Shown piece after piece: positions 52,922 to 60,600 of a stretch of DNA of 64,000 bases; position 1 is the stretch's first letter; the number at the start of each line of letters is the position of its first letter. The notes beneath the pieces were generated by a model. That model saw only the letters and a program-made list of their open reading frames with translations. It searched no databases and had not been told where the DNA came from. The stretch covers positions 399,957 through 463,956 of the forward strand of contig NZ_KK211167.1 in the NCBI RefSeq assembly GCF_000620705.1, written 5' to 3'. Position numbers and translations under genes: made by a program. This DNA comes from Nocardioides sp. URHA0020. GTDB taxonomy: Bacteria; Actinomycetota; Actinomycetes; Propionibacteriales; Nocardioidaceae.

Positions 52922-53560
52922 TCAGACCTGGGTGTGCCGGGCGCACCACTCGACGAGCGGCCGCATCGCCCGCCAGTCCGCGCGCACCAGGTCGAGGAGC
53001 TCCGGGGTCTGGACGACCGCCTCGAAGCCGAGCGGGTGCCCGACGACCAGTGAGCGGTGCCGGAGCAGGTCGATGCGCGGGTGGTCGGCGTCGTACCCAC
53101 GGGGGGTGGTCTTGAGGCGGTCGCCGCTGATCTCGAAGCCCTTGCGGGGCAGGGGCTTGAGGATCTTCTCCAGCTCGGGCCCGAACCGGTCGTGCGCGAC
53201 GGCCTCGCGGAACGCCGCCAGCCGGGGACCGCTCGCCTCGTAGAACCCGGCACCGGTGCGGACGCCGCGCGGCGACAGCTCGACGTACCAGCCGGTCGAC
53301 TCGCCCATCCGCACGAACGCGCCCTGGTGGGTCTTGTACGGCGTCTTGTCCTTGGCGAAGCGGACGTCACGGTAGGGCCGGAAGACCTTGGCCGGTCCGA
53401 ACTCCGGCTCGAGCGCCGCGCACAGCGCCGTCATCGGCGCCTTGACCGCGTCGGCGTACACCGCCTTGTGCTTCTCCCAGAACGACTTGGTGTTGTCGAC
53501 CTCGAGGTCGTCGTAGAAGTCGAGCGCCGCGACGGGGAACCCGGTGAAGCCTGCAGTCAC
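52922..53560 (-). CDS. DUF2461 family protein
   Basis: 212 aa from GTG 53560. FPVAALDFYDDLEVDNTKSFWEKHKAVY, KVFRPYRDVRFAKDKTPYKTHQGAF and GWYVELSPRGVRTGAGFYEASGPRLAAFREAV follow the DUF2461 (TIGR02453) order. The biochemical role of the family is unknown. It is convergent with the FBP gene, with adjacent stops. Confidence 0.88.
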   Translation of the reverse strand: MTAGFTGFPVAALDFYDDLEVDNTKSFWEKHKAVYADAVKAPMTALCAALEPEFGPAKVFRPYRDVRFAKDKTPYKTHQGAFVRMGESTGWYVELSPRGVRTGAGFYEASGPRLAAFREAVAHDRFGPELEKILKPLPRKGFEISGDRLKTTPRGYDADHPRIDLLRHRSLVVGHPLGFEAVVQTPELLDLVRADWRAMRPLVEWCARHTQV

Positions 53561-53585
53561 GCCAGCCAGCCTAGGCGGCGCGTCC

Positions 53586-54689
53586 TCAGAGGTCGGCCGT
53601 GACCTGCTCGTCGCCCGAGGAGGTGCGGGCGGTGAGGGTGATGGTGTCGCCTCCGCAGCGGGGCGCCTCGACGAACGCCTCGCCCTGCGGTGACTCGTAG
53701 ACCACCGAGAGGCCGTCTTGAGGATCCCAGCGCAGCAGGGTCGCGGGGTCGCCGTCACGCTGCGGGTCGCGGGTGAAGTACGCCGCGTCGTCGCACCAGG
53801 TGAGGCTGCCCGCCGTACCGGGGCCGAGGTCGAAGTAGCCCGTGCCGACGCGGGCATGGAGGTCGGCCTCCTCGACCTGCTGCTCGTCGGGGATCACCGA
53901 CCAGATCGCGCCGTCCTCGATCGCGAGGCCGTCCCACGCCGTGCAGTCCGCGACGTCGGCGAATGGGGTCGCGGCGCCGTCGGCCACCGTGACGACCGTG
54001 CGGCAGGCGGGCTGGCCGTCGTCGAAGGTCAGCAGCGAGTCGCCGCCAGGGCCGAGGCGGGCGCCGTTGAAGCCGCTCCGCCTCGGGGCGCACCAGGCGA
54101 CCTCTGAGGCGCGGCTCGCCAGGTCGACCGAGGCCAGGCAGTAGGCGCCCTTGTCGGTGGTCGCGTGCAGCACGCGCCCGTCGCCGAGCGCCCAGGTGCC
54201 GCCGTTGACGGTCGGTACGTCGGACCTCCCGTCGAGCGTGAACGACCTCCCGGTCGCGAGCTCGGTGACGGTGGCCCGGCTGGGCTTCTCCTCCGTCTTG
54301 TCCTGGAGCACGACGACGGCCCAGTCCTCGTCGAGCAGCGCGTCGCTGACCCGCCACCCGGAGGACCCGCCGCCGCCACCGGCGCTCGGCCCCGACAGCT
54401 TCCACTGGTCACCCTCGTCGAGGACGCTGAGGGTCCAGTCCTCGTTGCGGGTCACCGTGTCGTCGACGGAGCCGTCGACCGGCTGCCAGTCGAGCAGGTC
54501 GGTCGCGGCGTCGAGCGCGAGCGGGGCGTCGACCGTGCCGCCGGAGGGCGGCTGGTCGCTCGGCTGGTCGGTCGGGCCGGTCGCGGACGTCGCCGACGGG
54601 GTGCGCTCGGCGCGCGGGTCGTCGGGGTCGTCGCTCCCGCAGGCGACCAGGGTCACCAGCAGCAGCGTCGCGGCGGCGTACCGCAGCAT
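53586..54689 (-). CDS. Hypothetical lipoprotein with beta-propeller-like repeats
   Basis: 367 aa. MLRYAAATLLLVTLVACGSD is a lipoprotein signal (LVAC), followed by a Thr/Pro/Ser-rich linker of about 40 residues. The rest has repeated beta-blade-like segments such as VNGGTWALGDGRVLHATT, AYCLASVDLASRASEVAWC and SLTWCDDAAYFTRDP, with paired cysteines. No enzyme motif is seen. It is translationally coupled (TGATG) to the secreted peptidase gene, so the two may work together at the cell surface. Confidence 0.75.
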   Translation of the reverse strand: MLRYAAATLLLVTLVACGSDDPDDPRAERTPSATSATGPTDQPSDQPPSGGTVDAPLALDAATDLLDWQPVDGSVDDTVTRNEDWTLSVLDEGDQWKLSGPSAGGGGGSSGWRVSDALLDEDWAVVVLQDKTEEKPSRATVTELATGRSFTLDGRSDVPTVNGGTWALGDGRVLHATTDKGAYCLASVDLASRASEVAWCAPRRSGFNGARLGPGGDSLLTFDDGQPACRTVVTVADGAATPFADVADCTAWDGLAIEDGAIWSVIPDEQQVEEADLHARVGTGYFDLGPGTAGSLTWCDDAAYFTRDPQRDGDPATLLRWDPQDGLSVVYESPQGEAFVEAPRCGGDTITLTARTSSGDEQVTADL

Positions 54690-56014
54690 CAGACGCCGAC
54701 GTTGTGGAGGAAGTGGGCCTGGTTGGCGCGGTAGCTCTTGTAGGCACGGCGCCACTGGACGCGGGCGATGTAGGGCTCGGACGGGTCGAAGCGCTGCTGG
54801 TTCCAGGGCTCGAAGTAGCCGAGGAGGGTGGGCTTGGCGCCGTTCTTGTCGTAGCCGCGACCGACCTGGTAGTGCCCGGAGGCGTCGTCGTCGAGGTACG
54901 GGTAGTAGCGCTTGAGCAGGGCCGGGTGCAGGACGACCGGCGCGCGGTAGTCGTGGATGTGGCGCATCATCAGCAGCATCCACTGGTTGAAGGACCAGTC
55001 GCCGATGTCGAGGGTGACGTAGGTGCCGGCCCGCTTGGGGCTGTCCCAGGTCGTGGTGCGGTTGATGACGCGGACCATGTCGGTGATCGCGGTGCCGCCG
55101 GTGGTCGTGCCGAGCTTGTCCGCCCAGTACTGCTGGCTGTGGGCCTTGCCCGCGCCCCACGCGATCATCTGCATCGAGGTCGGGCCGCACCAGTACGTGC
55201 GCTTCTGCTCGGTCACGCGCTTGACGGTCATCACCGTCGACCGCTCCGGATAGCTGCGGGCGGTCTTGGGCTTGGTGCTGGCGGCCGACGGCTTGGGCTT
55301 CGGCTTGGCGCTGGCCTTGGTCGACGCGGCGGCGCTGCTCGGCTTGGCCGAGGCACTCGGCTTCGGGGACGCCGTGGCCGTGCGGGCGGCGGTCGGCACG
55401 GCGACGGTGGCGCGGGCCTCCGGGTGCCGGGCCAGGAAGCCGGCGGGCAGCGCCACGCCCTGCATCTCGTGGCGCAGCAGCCACACCTTGGCGACCGAGC
55501 GAGCGGCCAGCTCGAGCTCGCTGCGCTCGGAGCGGGCGCGGGCGGCGGGCGACATCCGCGCCGTACGCGCCAGGGAGGCCGCGGCGTCGAGGTCACCGGT
55601 CCGGTCGACGGCGGCGACCCGGCCCGTCATCCGCGCGGCGGAGGCGACCCGGTCCTGGACGTCGGCCTGCGTGTCGTCGGTCCACCCGACACCGAGGCAG
55701 TAGCGCTGTCCGTCGAGGTCGGCGCAGCGCACCAGCTGCGCGGTGCTGCGCGCGAGCGCGGTCGGGGTGGCGCGGCCGACGAGGCGGCCCGCGGACCGGC
55801 CGGCGGCGACCACGCGGTCGATCTCGGACTGCATGGCCGGGGTGACCCGGGACGGGCCGACGGCGTTGGCAGGGAGCAGCGCGGACGCCGCCTGGTCGCC
55901 GGACGGACGGAGTCCCCCGTCACCACCGTGGTGGCCGCGGGGGACGAAGGGCGTGAGCGCCAGGAGCAGCGCCAGGGCGCCGACGGATAGAGCGATGGCG
56001 CGGGGGCGGGACAT
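54689..56014 (-). CDS. Secreted C39-like cysteine peptidase family protein
   Basis: 441 aa from MSRPRAIALSVGALALLLAL, a signal peptide or anchor. An N-terminal helical region is followed by a low-complexity Lys/Ala/Pro/Ser linker (about residues 205-255). The peptidase_C39_2-like domain starts with TYWCGPTSMQMIAWG, the Cys near residue 276, and ends with SGHYQVGRGYD and YFEPWNQQRF, which supply His and Asn/Asp. It may cleave a surface protein or peptide. A longer upstream frame is not supported. Confidence 0.78.
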   Translation of the reverse strand: MSRPRAIALSVGALALLLALTPFVPRGHHGGDGGLRPSGDQAASALLPANAVGPSRVTPAMQSEIDRVVAAGRSAGRLVGRATPTALARSTAQLVRCADLDGQRYCLGVGWTDDTQADVQDRVASAARMTGRVAAVDRTGDLDAAASLARTARMSPAARARSERSELELAARSVAKVWLLRHEMQGVALPAGFLARHPEARATVAVPTAARTATASPKPSASAKPSSAAASTKASAKPKPKPSAASTKPKTARSYPERSTVMTVKRVTEQKRTYWCGPTSMQMIAWGAGKAHSQQYWADKLGTTTGGTAITDMVRVINRTTTWDSPKRAGTYVTLDIGDWSFNQWMLLMMRHIHDYRAPVVLHPALLKRYYPYLDDDASGHYQVGRGYDKNGAKPTLLGYFEPWNQQRFDPSEPYIARVQWRRAYKSYRANQAHFLHNVGV

Positions 56015-56231
56015 CAGAACCTCGAGTCCGGAAGGGGGAAGGGGACGCGGCCCCACCACTGTCACCCTGGCCACTTGGATAGTCAAGCGCACCGTGAGTC
56101 ACACCAGTCACAGGCCACGAAGACGGATCGGCTGGTACGGCGCGGGCCTGAGGAGAAGTCCGGCGTACGCCGGGGCGGGCGTCGCGCGAGTGGGCACGAG
56201 TGGGCGCAGGTGGGCCAGGGGTGGAGACGAG

Positions 56232-56307
56232 TGGAGCGGATGACGAGATTCGAACTCGCGACATCGACCTTGGGAAGGTCGCGCTCTACCAGCTGAGCTA
56301 CATCCGC
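56232..56307 (-). tRNA. tRNA-Gly (anticodon CCC)
   Basis: Cloverleaf read on the minus strand: acceptor GCGGATG/CATCCGC, D-stem GCTC/GAGC, anticodon stem CGACC with loop TTCCCAA, T-stem GCGAG/CTCGT with TTCGAAT. Discriminator T is followed by an encoded CCA. Anticodon CCC reads the Gly codon GGG. Confidence 0.97.
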
Positions 56308-56342
56308 ACGACCACGGGCCGGAGCCGGCGGTCGCGGCGATA

Positions 56343-57116
56343 CTAGTCGATCGGGAGCAGCGTGGGGCGCTTGGGGTCGAGGCCGTCGCCCGACGATCGG
56401 CCGGTCAGCCGGCGGTGCACCCAGGGCGCCGCCGACCCGCGGATCCAGGCGAGGTGCTCGCGGCGCTGCTCGGCGCGGGAGAGCGCCGGACGGTCGGTGA
56501 GGGGGAGCGGTGCCAGGTCGTGGGGTACGCCGAGGGTGTCGAGCACCTCGGTCGCCATCCGCTGGTGACCGGCCGGGCCGAGGTGCATGCGGTCGGCGTC
56601 CCAGTAGCGCCAGTCGCGGTACTCCCGCATGGTCCAGAAGTCGACGACGGTGGCGCCGTGCACGCGGGCGCTGGTGCGCACGAGCTCGTTGTAGAGGGCG
56701 AACCGCCCGCGCAGGGGGCGGTAGATCGCCGAGCCGCCCGGGTCGAACGCGGTGAACACCAGCAGGCGGGTGCCGGTGGCCGCGAGCCGACCGAGCGCCT
56801 CGTCGTACCGCCCCACGATCGCGTCGATGTCGACCTTGGGCCGCAGGATGTCGTTGGCGCCGGCGTAGATGGTGACCAGGTCGGGCCCGAGCGCGAGGGC
56901 GGGCTCGATCTGCTCGTCGAGGATGCCGGGGAGCTTGCGGCCCCGGATCGCGAGGTTGGCGTAGCCGAAGTCCGTCGCGCCCGCGCGGGCGTCACGGGCC
57001 AGGACCTCGGCGACCCGGTCGGCCCAGCCGCGCAGGCCGTTGGGACGGGTCGGGTCGGGGTCGCCGACGCCCTCGGTGAAGGAGTCGCCGAGGGCGACGT
57101 ACCGCTGGAAGCTCAC
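56343..57116 (-). CDS. SGNH/GDSL hydrolase (cytoplasmic)
   Basis: 257 aa from GTG 57116 (VSFQRYVALGDSFTEGVGD); GTG 57131 would add five residues. Block I GDSFTEG with nucleophile Ser, block II-like YANLAIRGRK, block III YAGANDIL and block V-like DRMHLGPAGHQRMA (Asp and His) complete the SGNH site. No signal peptide is present. It is similar to actinobacterial lysophospholipase-type esterases. The substrate is unknown. Confidence 0.88.
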   Translation of the reverse strand: MSFQRYVALGDSFTEGVGDPDPTRPNGLRGWADRVAEVLARDARAGATDFGYANLAIRGRKLPGILDEQIEPALALGPDLVTIYAGANDILRPKVDIDAIVGRYDEALGRLAATGTRLLVFTAFDPGGSAIYRPLRGRFALYNELVRTSARVHGATVVDFWTMREYRDWRYWDADRMHLGPAGHQRMATEVLDTLGVPHDLAPLPLTDRPALSRAEQRREHLAWIRGSAAPWVHRRLTGRSSGDGLDPKRPTLLPID

Positions 57117-57201
57117 GGCTCCATCGTCCACCCACCGGGTCGTCCGCCTGAGGCCGGCCCATAGCCAGGCGAGAGGCGGACGACCCGGATAGGGTCACAC
57201 C

Positions 57202-57777
57202 GTGCTGCTGTCAGACCGCGACATCCTGGGCCAGATCGACGCCGGCCGGATCGCGCTGGACCCCTGGGATCCCGCGATGCTCCAGCCCTCCTCGGTCGAC
57301 GTGCGCCTGGACCGCTTCTTCCGGGTCTTCGAGAACCACCGCTACCCGCACATCGACCCCGCGGCCGACCAGTCCGACCTGACCCGCGAGGTCGAGCCGG
57401 ACGGCGACGAGCCGTTCATCCTGCACCCGGGTGAGTTCGTGCTGGGGTCGACGTACGAGGTCATCTCGCTGCCCGACGACATCGCCGCCCGGGTCGAGGG
57501 CAAGTCGTCGCTGGGCCGGCTCGGCCTGCTGACCCACGCGACCGCCGGGTTCGTGGACCCGGGGTTCTCCGGGCACGTCACCCTGGAGCTGGCCAACGTC
57601 GCGACGCTGCCGATCAAGCTCTACCCGGGGATGAAGATCGGGCAGTTCTGCTTCTTCCAGCTGACCTCGGCCAGCGAGCACCCGTACGGCTCGGCGAAGT
57701 ACGGCTCTCGCTACCAGGGGCAGCGCGGTCCCACGCCGTCGCGGTCCTTCCAGAACTTCCACCGCACGTCCATCTAG
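57202..57777 (+). CDS. dcd: dCTP deaminase (probably bifunctional, dUTP-forming/hydrolysing)
   Basis: 191 aa from [55 protein letters not shown] and [16 protein letters not shown] cover the conserved Dcd motifs, including the catalytic Glu in VTLEL. It makes dUTP from dCTP. In actinobacteria the same enzyme also hydrolyses dUTP to dUMP. The bifunctional assignment is from the family. Confidence 0.95.
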   Translation: MLLSDRDILGQIDAGRIALDPWDPAMLQPSSVDVRLDRFFRVFENHRYPHIDPAADQSDLTREVEPDGDEPFILHPGEFVLGSTYEVISLPDDIAARVEGKSSLGRLGLLTHATAGFVDPGFSGHVTLELANVATLPIKLYPGMKIGQFCFFQLTSASEHPYGSAKYGSRYQGQRGPTPSRSFQNFHRTSI

Positions 57778-57804
57778 GACGCTCCCGCCACGGCGGCCGG
57801 GTCT

Positions 57805-57827
57805 GAAGTTAGGTTAGCCTAACTTCA
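57805..57827 (+). promoter_or_regulatory. IdeR/DtxR iron box abutting the start codon
   Basis: Nine-base arms GAAGTTAGG / CCTAACTTC flank TTAG (57805-57826). The embedded 19-mer TTAGGTTAGCCTAACTTCA closely matches the DtxR/IdeR consensus. The ATG at 57827 follows directly, leaving no room for a ribosome-binding site. TAGCCT at 57815-57820 could be the -10, implying a leaderless, iron-repressed transcript. Confidence 0.88.
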
Positions 57828-58780
57828 TGACCACGACCCAGCAGTCCCTGCCGATGATCCTCGACGAGGTCGAGGTGGTCCGCGTGGAGCGGCTGTCGCC
57901 GTCCTTCGTCCGGGTCGAGCTCGGCGGCGCCTGCCTGGCCGACTTCGGGGTCGACGGACCGCTCTACGACCAGCGGATCAAGCTGGTCCTCCCGCACGAG
58001 GACGGCCCGGTCCCGTCGTTCGAGGGGGCCGACGACTCCTGGTACGCCACCTGGCTCGACCGTCCGGTGGCGGAGCGCGGTCACATGCGCACCTACACCG
58101 TCCGCGACGTGGTCGGCGAGGGCCCGGACACGCGACTGGTCGTCGACATCGTCGTGCACCCCGACGACCACGGCGCCCCGGGGCCGGGATGTGCGTGGGC
58201 CGCTCGAGCGGCAGTCGGGGACCGGCTGGTCCTGATCGCGCCGCGACGCGGCGACTTCTACGGCGGCATCGAGTTCCAGCCCGGTACGGCGAGCCGCCTG
58301 CTGCTCGTCGGCGACGAGACCGCCGTGCCGGCCGTCTGCGCGATCCTCGGCCACCTGAGACCCGATGCGGTCGGCGCGGCCTTCCTCGAGGTGCCGACCT
58401 CCGCCGACGTGCTGACGGTGCCGCACCCCGAGGGGGTCGAGGTGGTCTGGCTGCCGCGCGACGGGGCCGACCACGGCGCACCGCTGCGCGCCGCGGTGCT
58501 CCACCACCTCGGCGTCGGGGCGCCCGCCGTGGGCAGCGACGAGCCGGACGAGGTCGACCCCGATCTGTGGGAGACCCCGACGTACTCGTCCTCGGGCGAG
58601 GAGGTGGAGGGCGCCGCGACGGTGGTCGGTCACGACCTCGACGGCATCTACGCCTGGATCGCGGGGGAGTCCGGCGTGGTCACCGCCCTGCGTCGGGTCC
58701 TGGTCAAGGATCTCGAGGTGGACCGGCGCCAGGTGGCGTTCATGGGCTACTGGCGACGCGGTGTCGCCATGCGCGGGTAG
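57827..58780 (+). CDS. Siderophore-interacting protein (ViuB-like flavoreductase)
   Basis: 317 aa. The N-terminal FAD-binding_9 domain has RVERLSPSFVRVELGG and HMRTYTVRDV (RxYT flavin motif). The C-terminal SIP domain follows, with LLLVGDETAVPAVCAIL and YAWIAGESGVVTALRRVLV, and ends GYWRRGVAM. It reduces ferric siderophores to release iron in the cytoplasm. The iron box upstream supports iron-starvation control. No siderophore uptake genes are adjacent. Confidence 0.93.
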   Translation: MTTTQQSLPMILDEVEVVRVERLSPSFVRVELGGACLADFGVDGPLYDQRIKLVLPHEDGPVPSFEGADDSWYATWLDRPVAERGHMRTYTVRDVVGEGPDTRLVVDIVVHPDDHGAPGPGCAWAARAAVGDRLVLIAPRRGDFYGGIEFQPGTASRLLLVGDETAVPAVCAILGHLRPDAVGAAFLEVPTSADVLTVPHPEGVEVVWLPRDGADHGAPLRAAVLHHLGVGAPAVGSDEPDEVDPDLWETPTYSSSGEEVEGAATVVGHDLDGIYAWIAGESGVVTALRRVLVKDLEVDRRQVAFMGYWRRGVAMRG

Positions 58781-58782
58781 GG

Positions 58783-58938
58783 CTAGCTGTCGACGGCGTC
58801 GGCGATCCGACGCAGCCGCTGGGCCAGCAGGTGCCGGTGCGTGCTGGACGCCATCTTCGGGGTGCTGGCGCGAGCGATCCGCTCGGCGAGCTGCTGCCGG
58901 TTGATCTCGGCGTCGATGGTCGGGTTGCTGAACTCCAT
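58783..58938 (-). CDS. Small hypothetical protein, 51 aa
   Basis: Starts at ATG 58938 (MEFSNPTIDAEINRQQLAER) behind a strong AGGAGG site embedded near the upstream DUF4097 stop, so it is probably co-translated with it. Highly charged and helical: INRQQLAERIARASTPKMASSTHRHLLAQRLRRIADAVDS. No known motif. The position and RBS make it a credible gene. Confidence 0.72.
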   Translation of the reverse strand: MEFSNPTIDAEINRQQLAERIARASTPKMASSTHRHLLAQRLRRIADAVDS

Positions 58939-58949
58939 GACGGCTCCTC

Positions 58950-59774
58950 CTAGGACTCGGCGAGGACGACGTCCCCGCTGACGGTGCGGGCTCGGACCTC
59001 GACGTGGTCGGCGCCCTTCGCGGGCTGACCGGCGCTGGTGAGGGTGGACCGGATCTCGCCGCTGACGGTGGTGATGTCCGTCCACACCGGCACCCCGGCA
59101 GGGATGCCGACGCGGACGTCGCCGGAGGCACCCTTGGCGGTGACCCGGCCTCGGTGGGCGCGGTTGACCACGAGGTCGCCGGACCCGGTCGTGAGGGACA
59201 GGTCGTGGGTCGACTCGCCGACCTCGAGGTCTCCGGAGCCGGTCTTCACGACCGTGGGCCCACCGGTCGACCCCAGGCGTACGTCGCCGGAGCCGGTCGA
59301 CACCGAGACCACCCCGGTGGAGCTGCCGACGACGATGTCACCCGACCCGCTCTTGACCTTGAGAGCGCCGCGCGCCTGCTCGATGCGGATGTCGCCGGAG
59401 CCCGTCTCGGTGAGGAGTGGGCCGCTCGCCGCGCCGACGTGCACGGTGCCGGACCCGCTCTTCAGCTTCGCGGTGCCGACGTCGCCGGTCAGGCTGATGT
59501 CCGCGCTGCCGGTGCGGACCACGACGTTGCTGTCGGTCGGCAGCGTCACGCGGACGTCGAGCTTGTGGTCGCCGCCGAAGAAGCTGCCCAGCTGCTTGGG
59601 CCCGACGACGCTGATCTGGCCCCGGTCCTCGCGGACGGTCACCTGGTCGGCGTCGCGGCCGGTGATCGTCACCTCGGTCTGCGCGGTGTCGGTGGCGGTG
59701 ACCGCGACCAGGCCGCGGCCGATCTCGACGAAGAGGTCGATGGGCTGGGGGGTGTCGAAGTGCTGCTCGGTCAT
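58950..59774 (-). CDS. DUF4097 family beta-strand repeat protein
   Basis: 274 aa with no signal peptide. A long run of beta-strand repeats contains about 9 copies of TGSGD/SGSGT-like turns (VRTGSADISL, LKSGSGTVHV, TETGSGDIRI, VKSGSGDIVV and so on), the right-handed beta-helix-like DUF4097 fold. The function of the family is unknown, and some members sit with PspC/LiaG-type envelope stress genes. It is cotranscribed with an RHH regulator upstream and a 51-aa protein downstream. Confidence 0.88.
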   Translation of the reverse strand: MTEQHFDTPQPIDLFVEIGRGLVAVTATDTAQTEVTITGRDADQVTVREDRGQISVVGPKQLGSFFGGDHKLDVRVTLPTDSNVVVRTGSADISLTGDVGTAKLKSGSGTVHVGAASGPLLTETGSGDIRIEQARGALKVKSGSGDIVVGSSTGVVSVSTGSGDVRLGSTGGPTVVKTGSGDLEVGESTHDLSLTTGSGDLVVNRAHRGRVTAKGASGDVRVGIPAGVPVWTDITTVSGEIRSTLTSAGQPAKGADHVEVRARTVSGDVVLAES

Positions 59775-59872
59775 GATGTCTCCTGCGTGAGGGTGTGGTC
59801 GTCCGCGGGACCGGCGGTACGCCGGGCCCGTGGTCGAGCTGCTGGGGAGGTGCTCGGTCTCGACCGGCTGCG

Positions 59873-60406
59873 CTACGCCCAGCCGGTCATGCGCTTGCTG
59901 CCGCGCTTGCCGCCGAAGGGGTCGCTGCCCCCGACGAACGGGATGCTCGAGAGGTCGATGTCCACGTTGATGGCGCCCTCGCGGGTCGCGCCGCGGACCA
60001 CGTTGACCAGCCAGGTGTTGAGCGAGTGGCCGGACCTGGTGGCGAGCTCCTCCGCCTTGGCCTTGACCGACTCCGGGATGCGCAGCGTGATCCGGGCGAC
60101 GCCTCCGTCCTCCTCGGGCTCCTCCGCGGAGGGCGGCGGGGGCGGGGCCGGCGGATCGGGCGGCGCCGGAGCGTGCACGGCGAACTCGAGCTCCCGGCCG
60201 CTGAGCCGGACGTCGACGCCGCCCGACGGCAGCTCGGCGGTGATCTCGGCGGCCGCCTGCGAGATGGCCTCCATCAGGGCCAGCCGGGCGGCCGGGTCCA
60301 GGGCGAAGGCGAGCCGCTCGGTCACGGCGCGGGCCTCGGGCCCGGCGGCGTCCGCCGCCGCGAGCAGATCGCGACGCAGACCCTCGACGTACGGGGTGAT
60401 GTCCAT
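59873..60406 (-). CDS. Ribbon-helix-helix (Arc/HicB-type) DNA-binding protein
   Basis: 177 aa from ATG 60406. A helical N-terminal part (MDITPYVEGLRRDLLAAADAAG), a central beta segment, then a Pro/Glu-rich linker. Near residue 118 lies ARITLRIPESVKAKAEELATRSGHSLNTWLVNVVRGATREG, the RHH DNA-binding fold. It is likely an autoregulator of the DUF4097 operon, since TGACGTCA boxes lie in its promoter. The N-terminal region may sense a ligand or protein. Confidence 0.85.
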   Translation of the reverse strand: MDITPYVEGLRRDLLAAADAAGPEARAVTERLAFALDPAARLALMEAISQAAAEITAELPSGGVDVRLSGRELEFAVHAPAPPDPPAPPPPPSAEEPEEDGGVARITLRIPESVKAKAEELATRSGHSLNTWLVNVVRGATREGAINVDIDLSSIPFVGGSDPFGGKRGSKRMTGWA

Positions 60407-60417
60407 GTGCACCACTG

Positions 60418-60458
60418 TGACATCACCATGACGTCACGTCAACCCGTGCCTGACGTCA
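60418..60458. promoter_or_regulatory. Phased TGACGTCA operator array
   Basis: TGACATCA (60418-60425), TGACGTCA (60429-60436) and TGACGTCA (60451-60458) start 11 and 22 bp apart, i.e. on the same helical face, directly upstream of the RHH gene. This fits cooperative binding of RHH dimers. Confidence 0.65.
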
Positions 60459-60485
60459 CTCCGGTGTCGTGGGCGCGCACGGGGC

Positions 60486-60511
60486 GGCGCAGGGCCGGCG
60501 CAGGGCCGGCG
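60486..60511. repeat. 11-bp short tandem repeat
   Basis: GGCGCAGGGCC twice plus a partial third copy, in the 194-bp gap between the RHH gene and the symporter gene. Nothing else is clear downstream of it before the ATG at 60601. Confidence 0.8.
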
Positions 60512-60600
60512 CGAGGTTTGTGCGGCGCCGTTCGTGGGCACCAGCCCCGGTGGTCCTTCCGGGAGTTCACCACCGGATCGGTGCACGAGAGGCGCACTAG

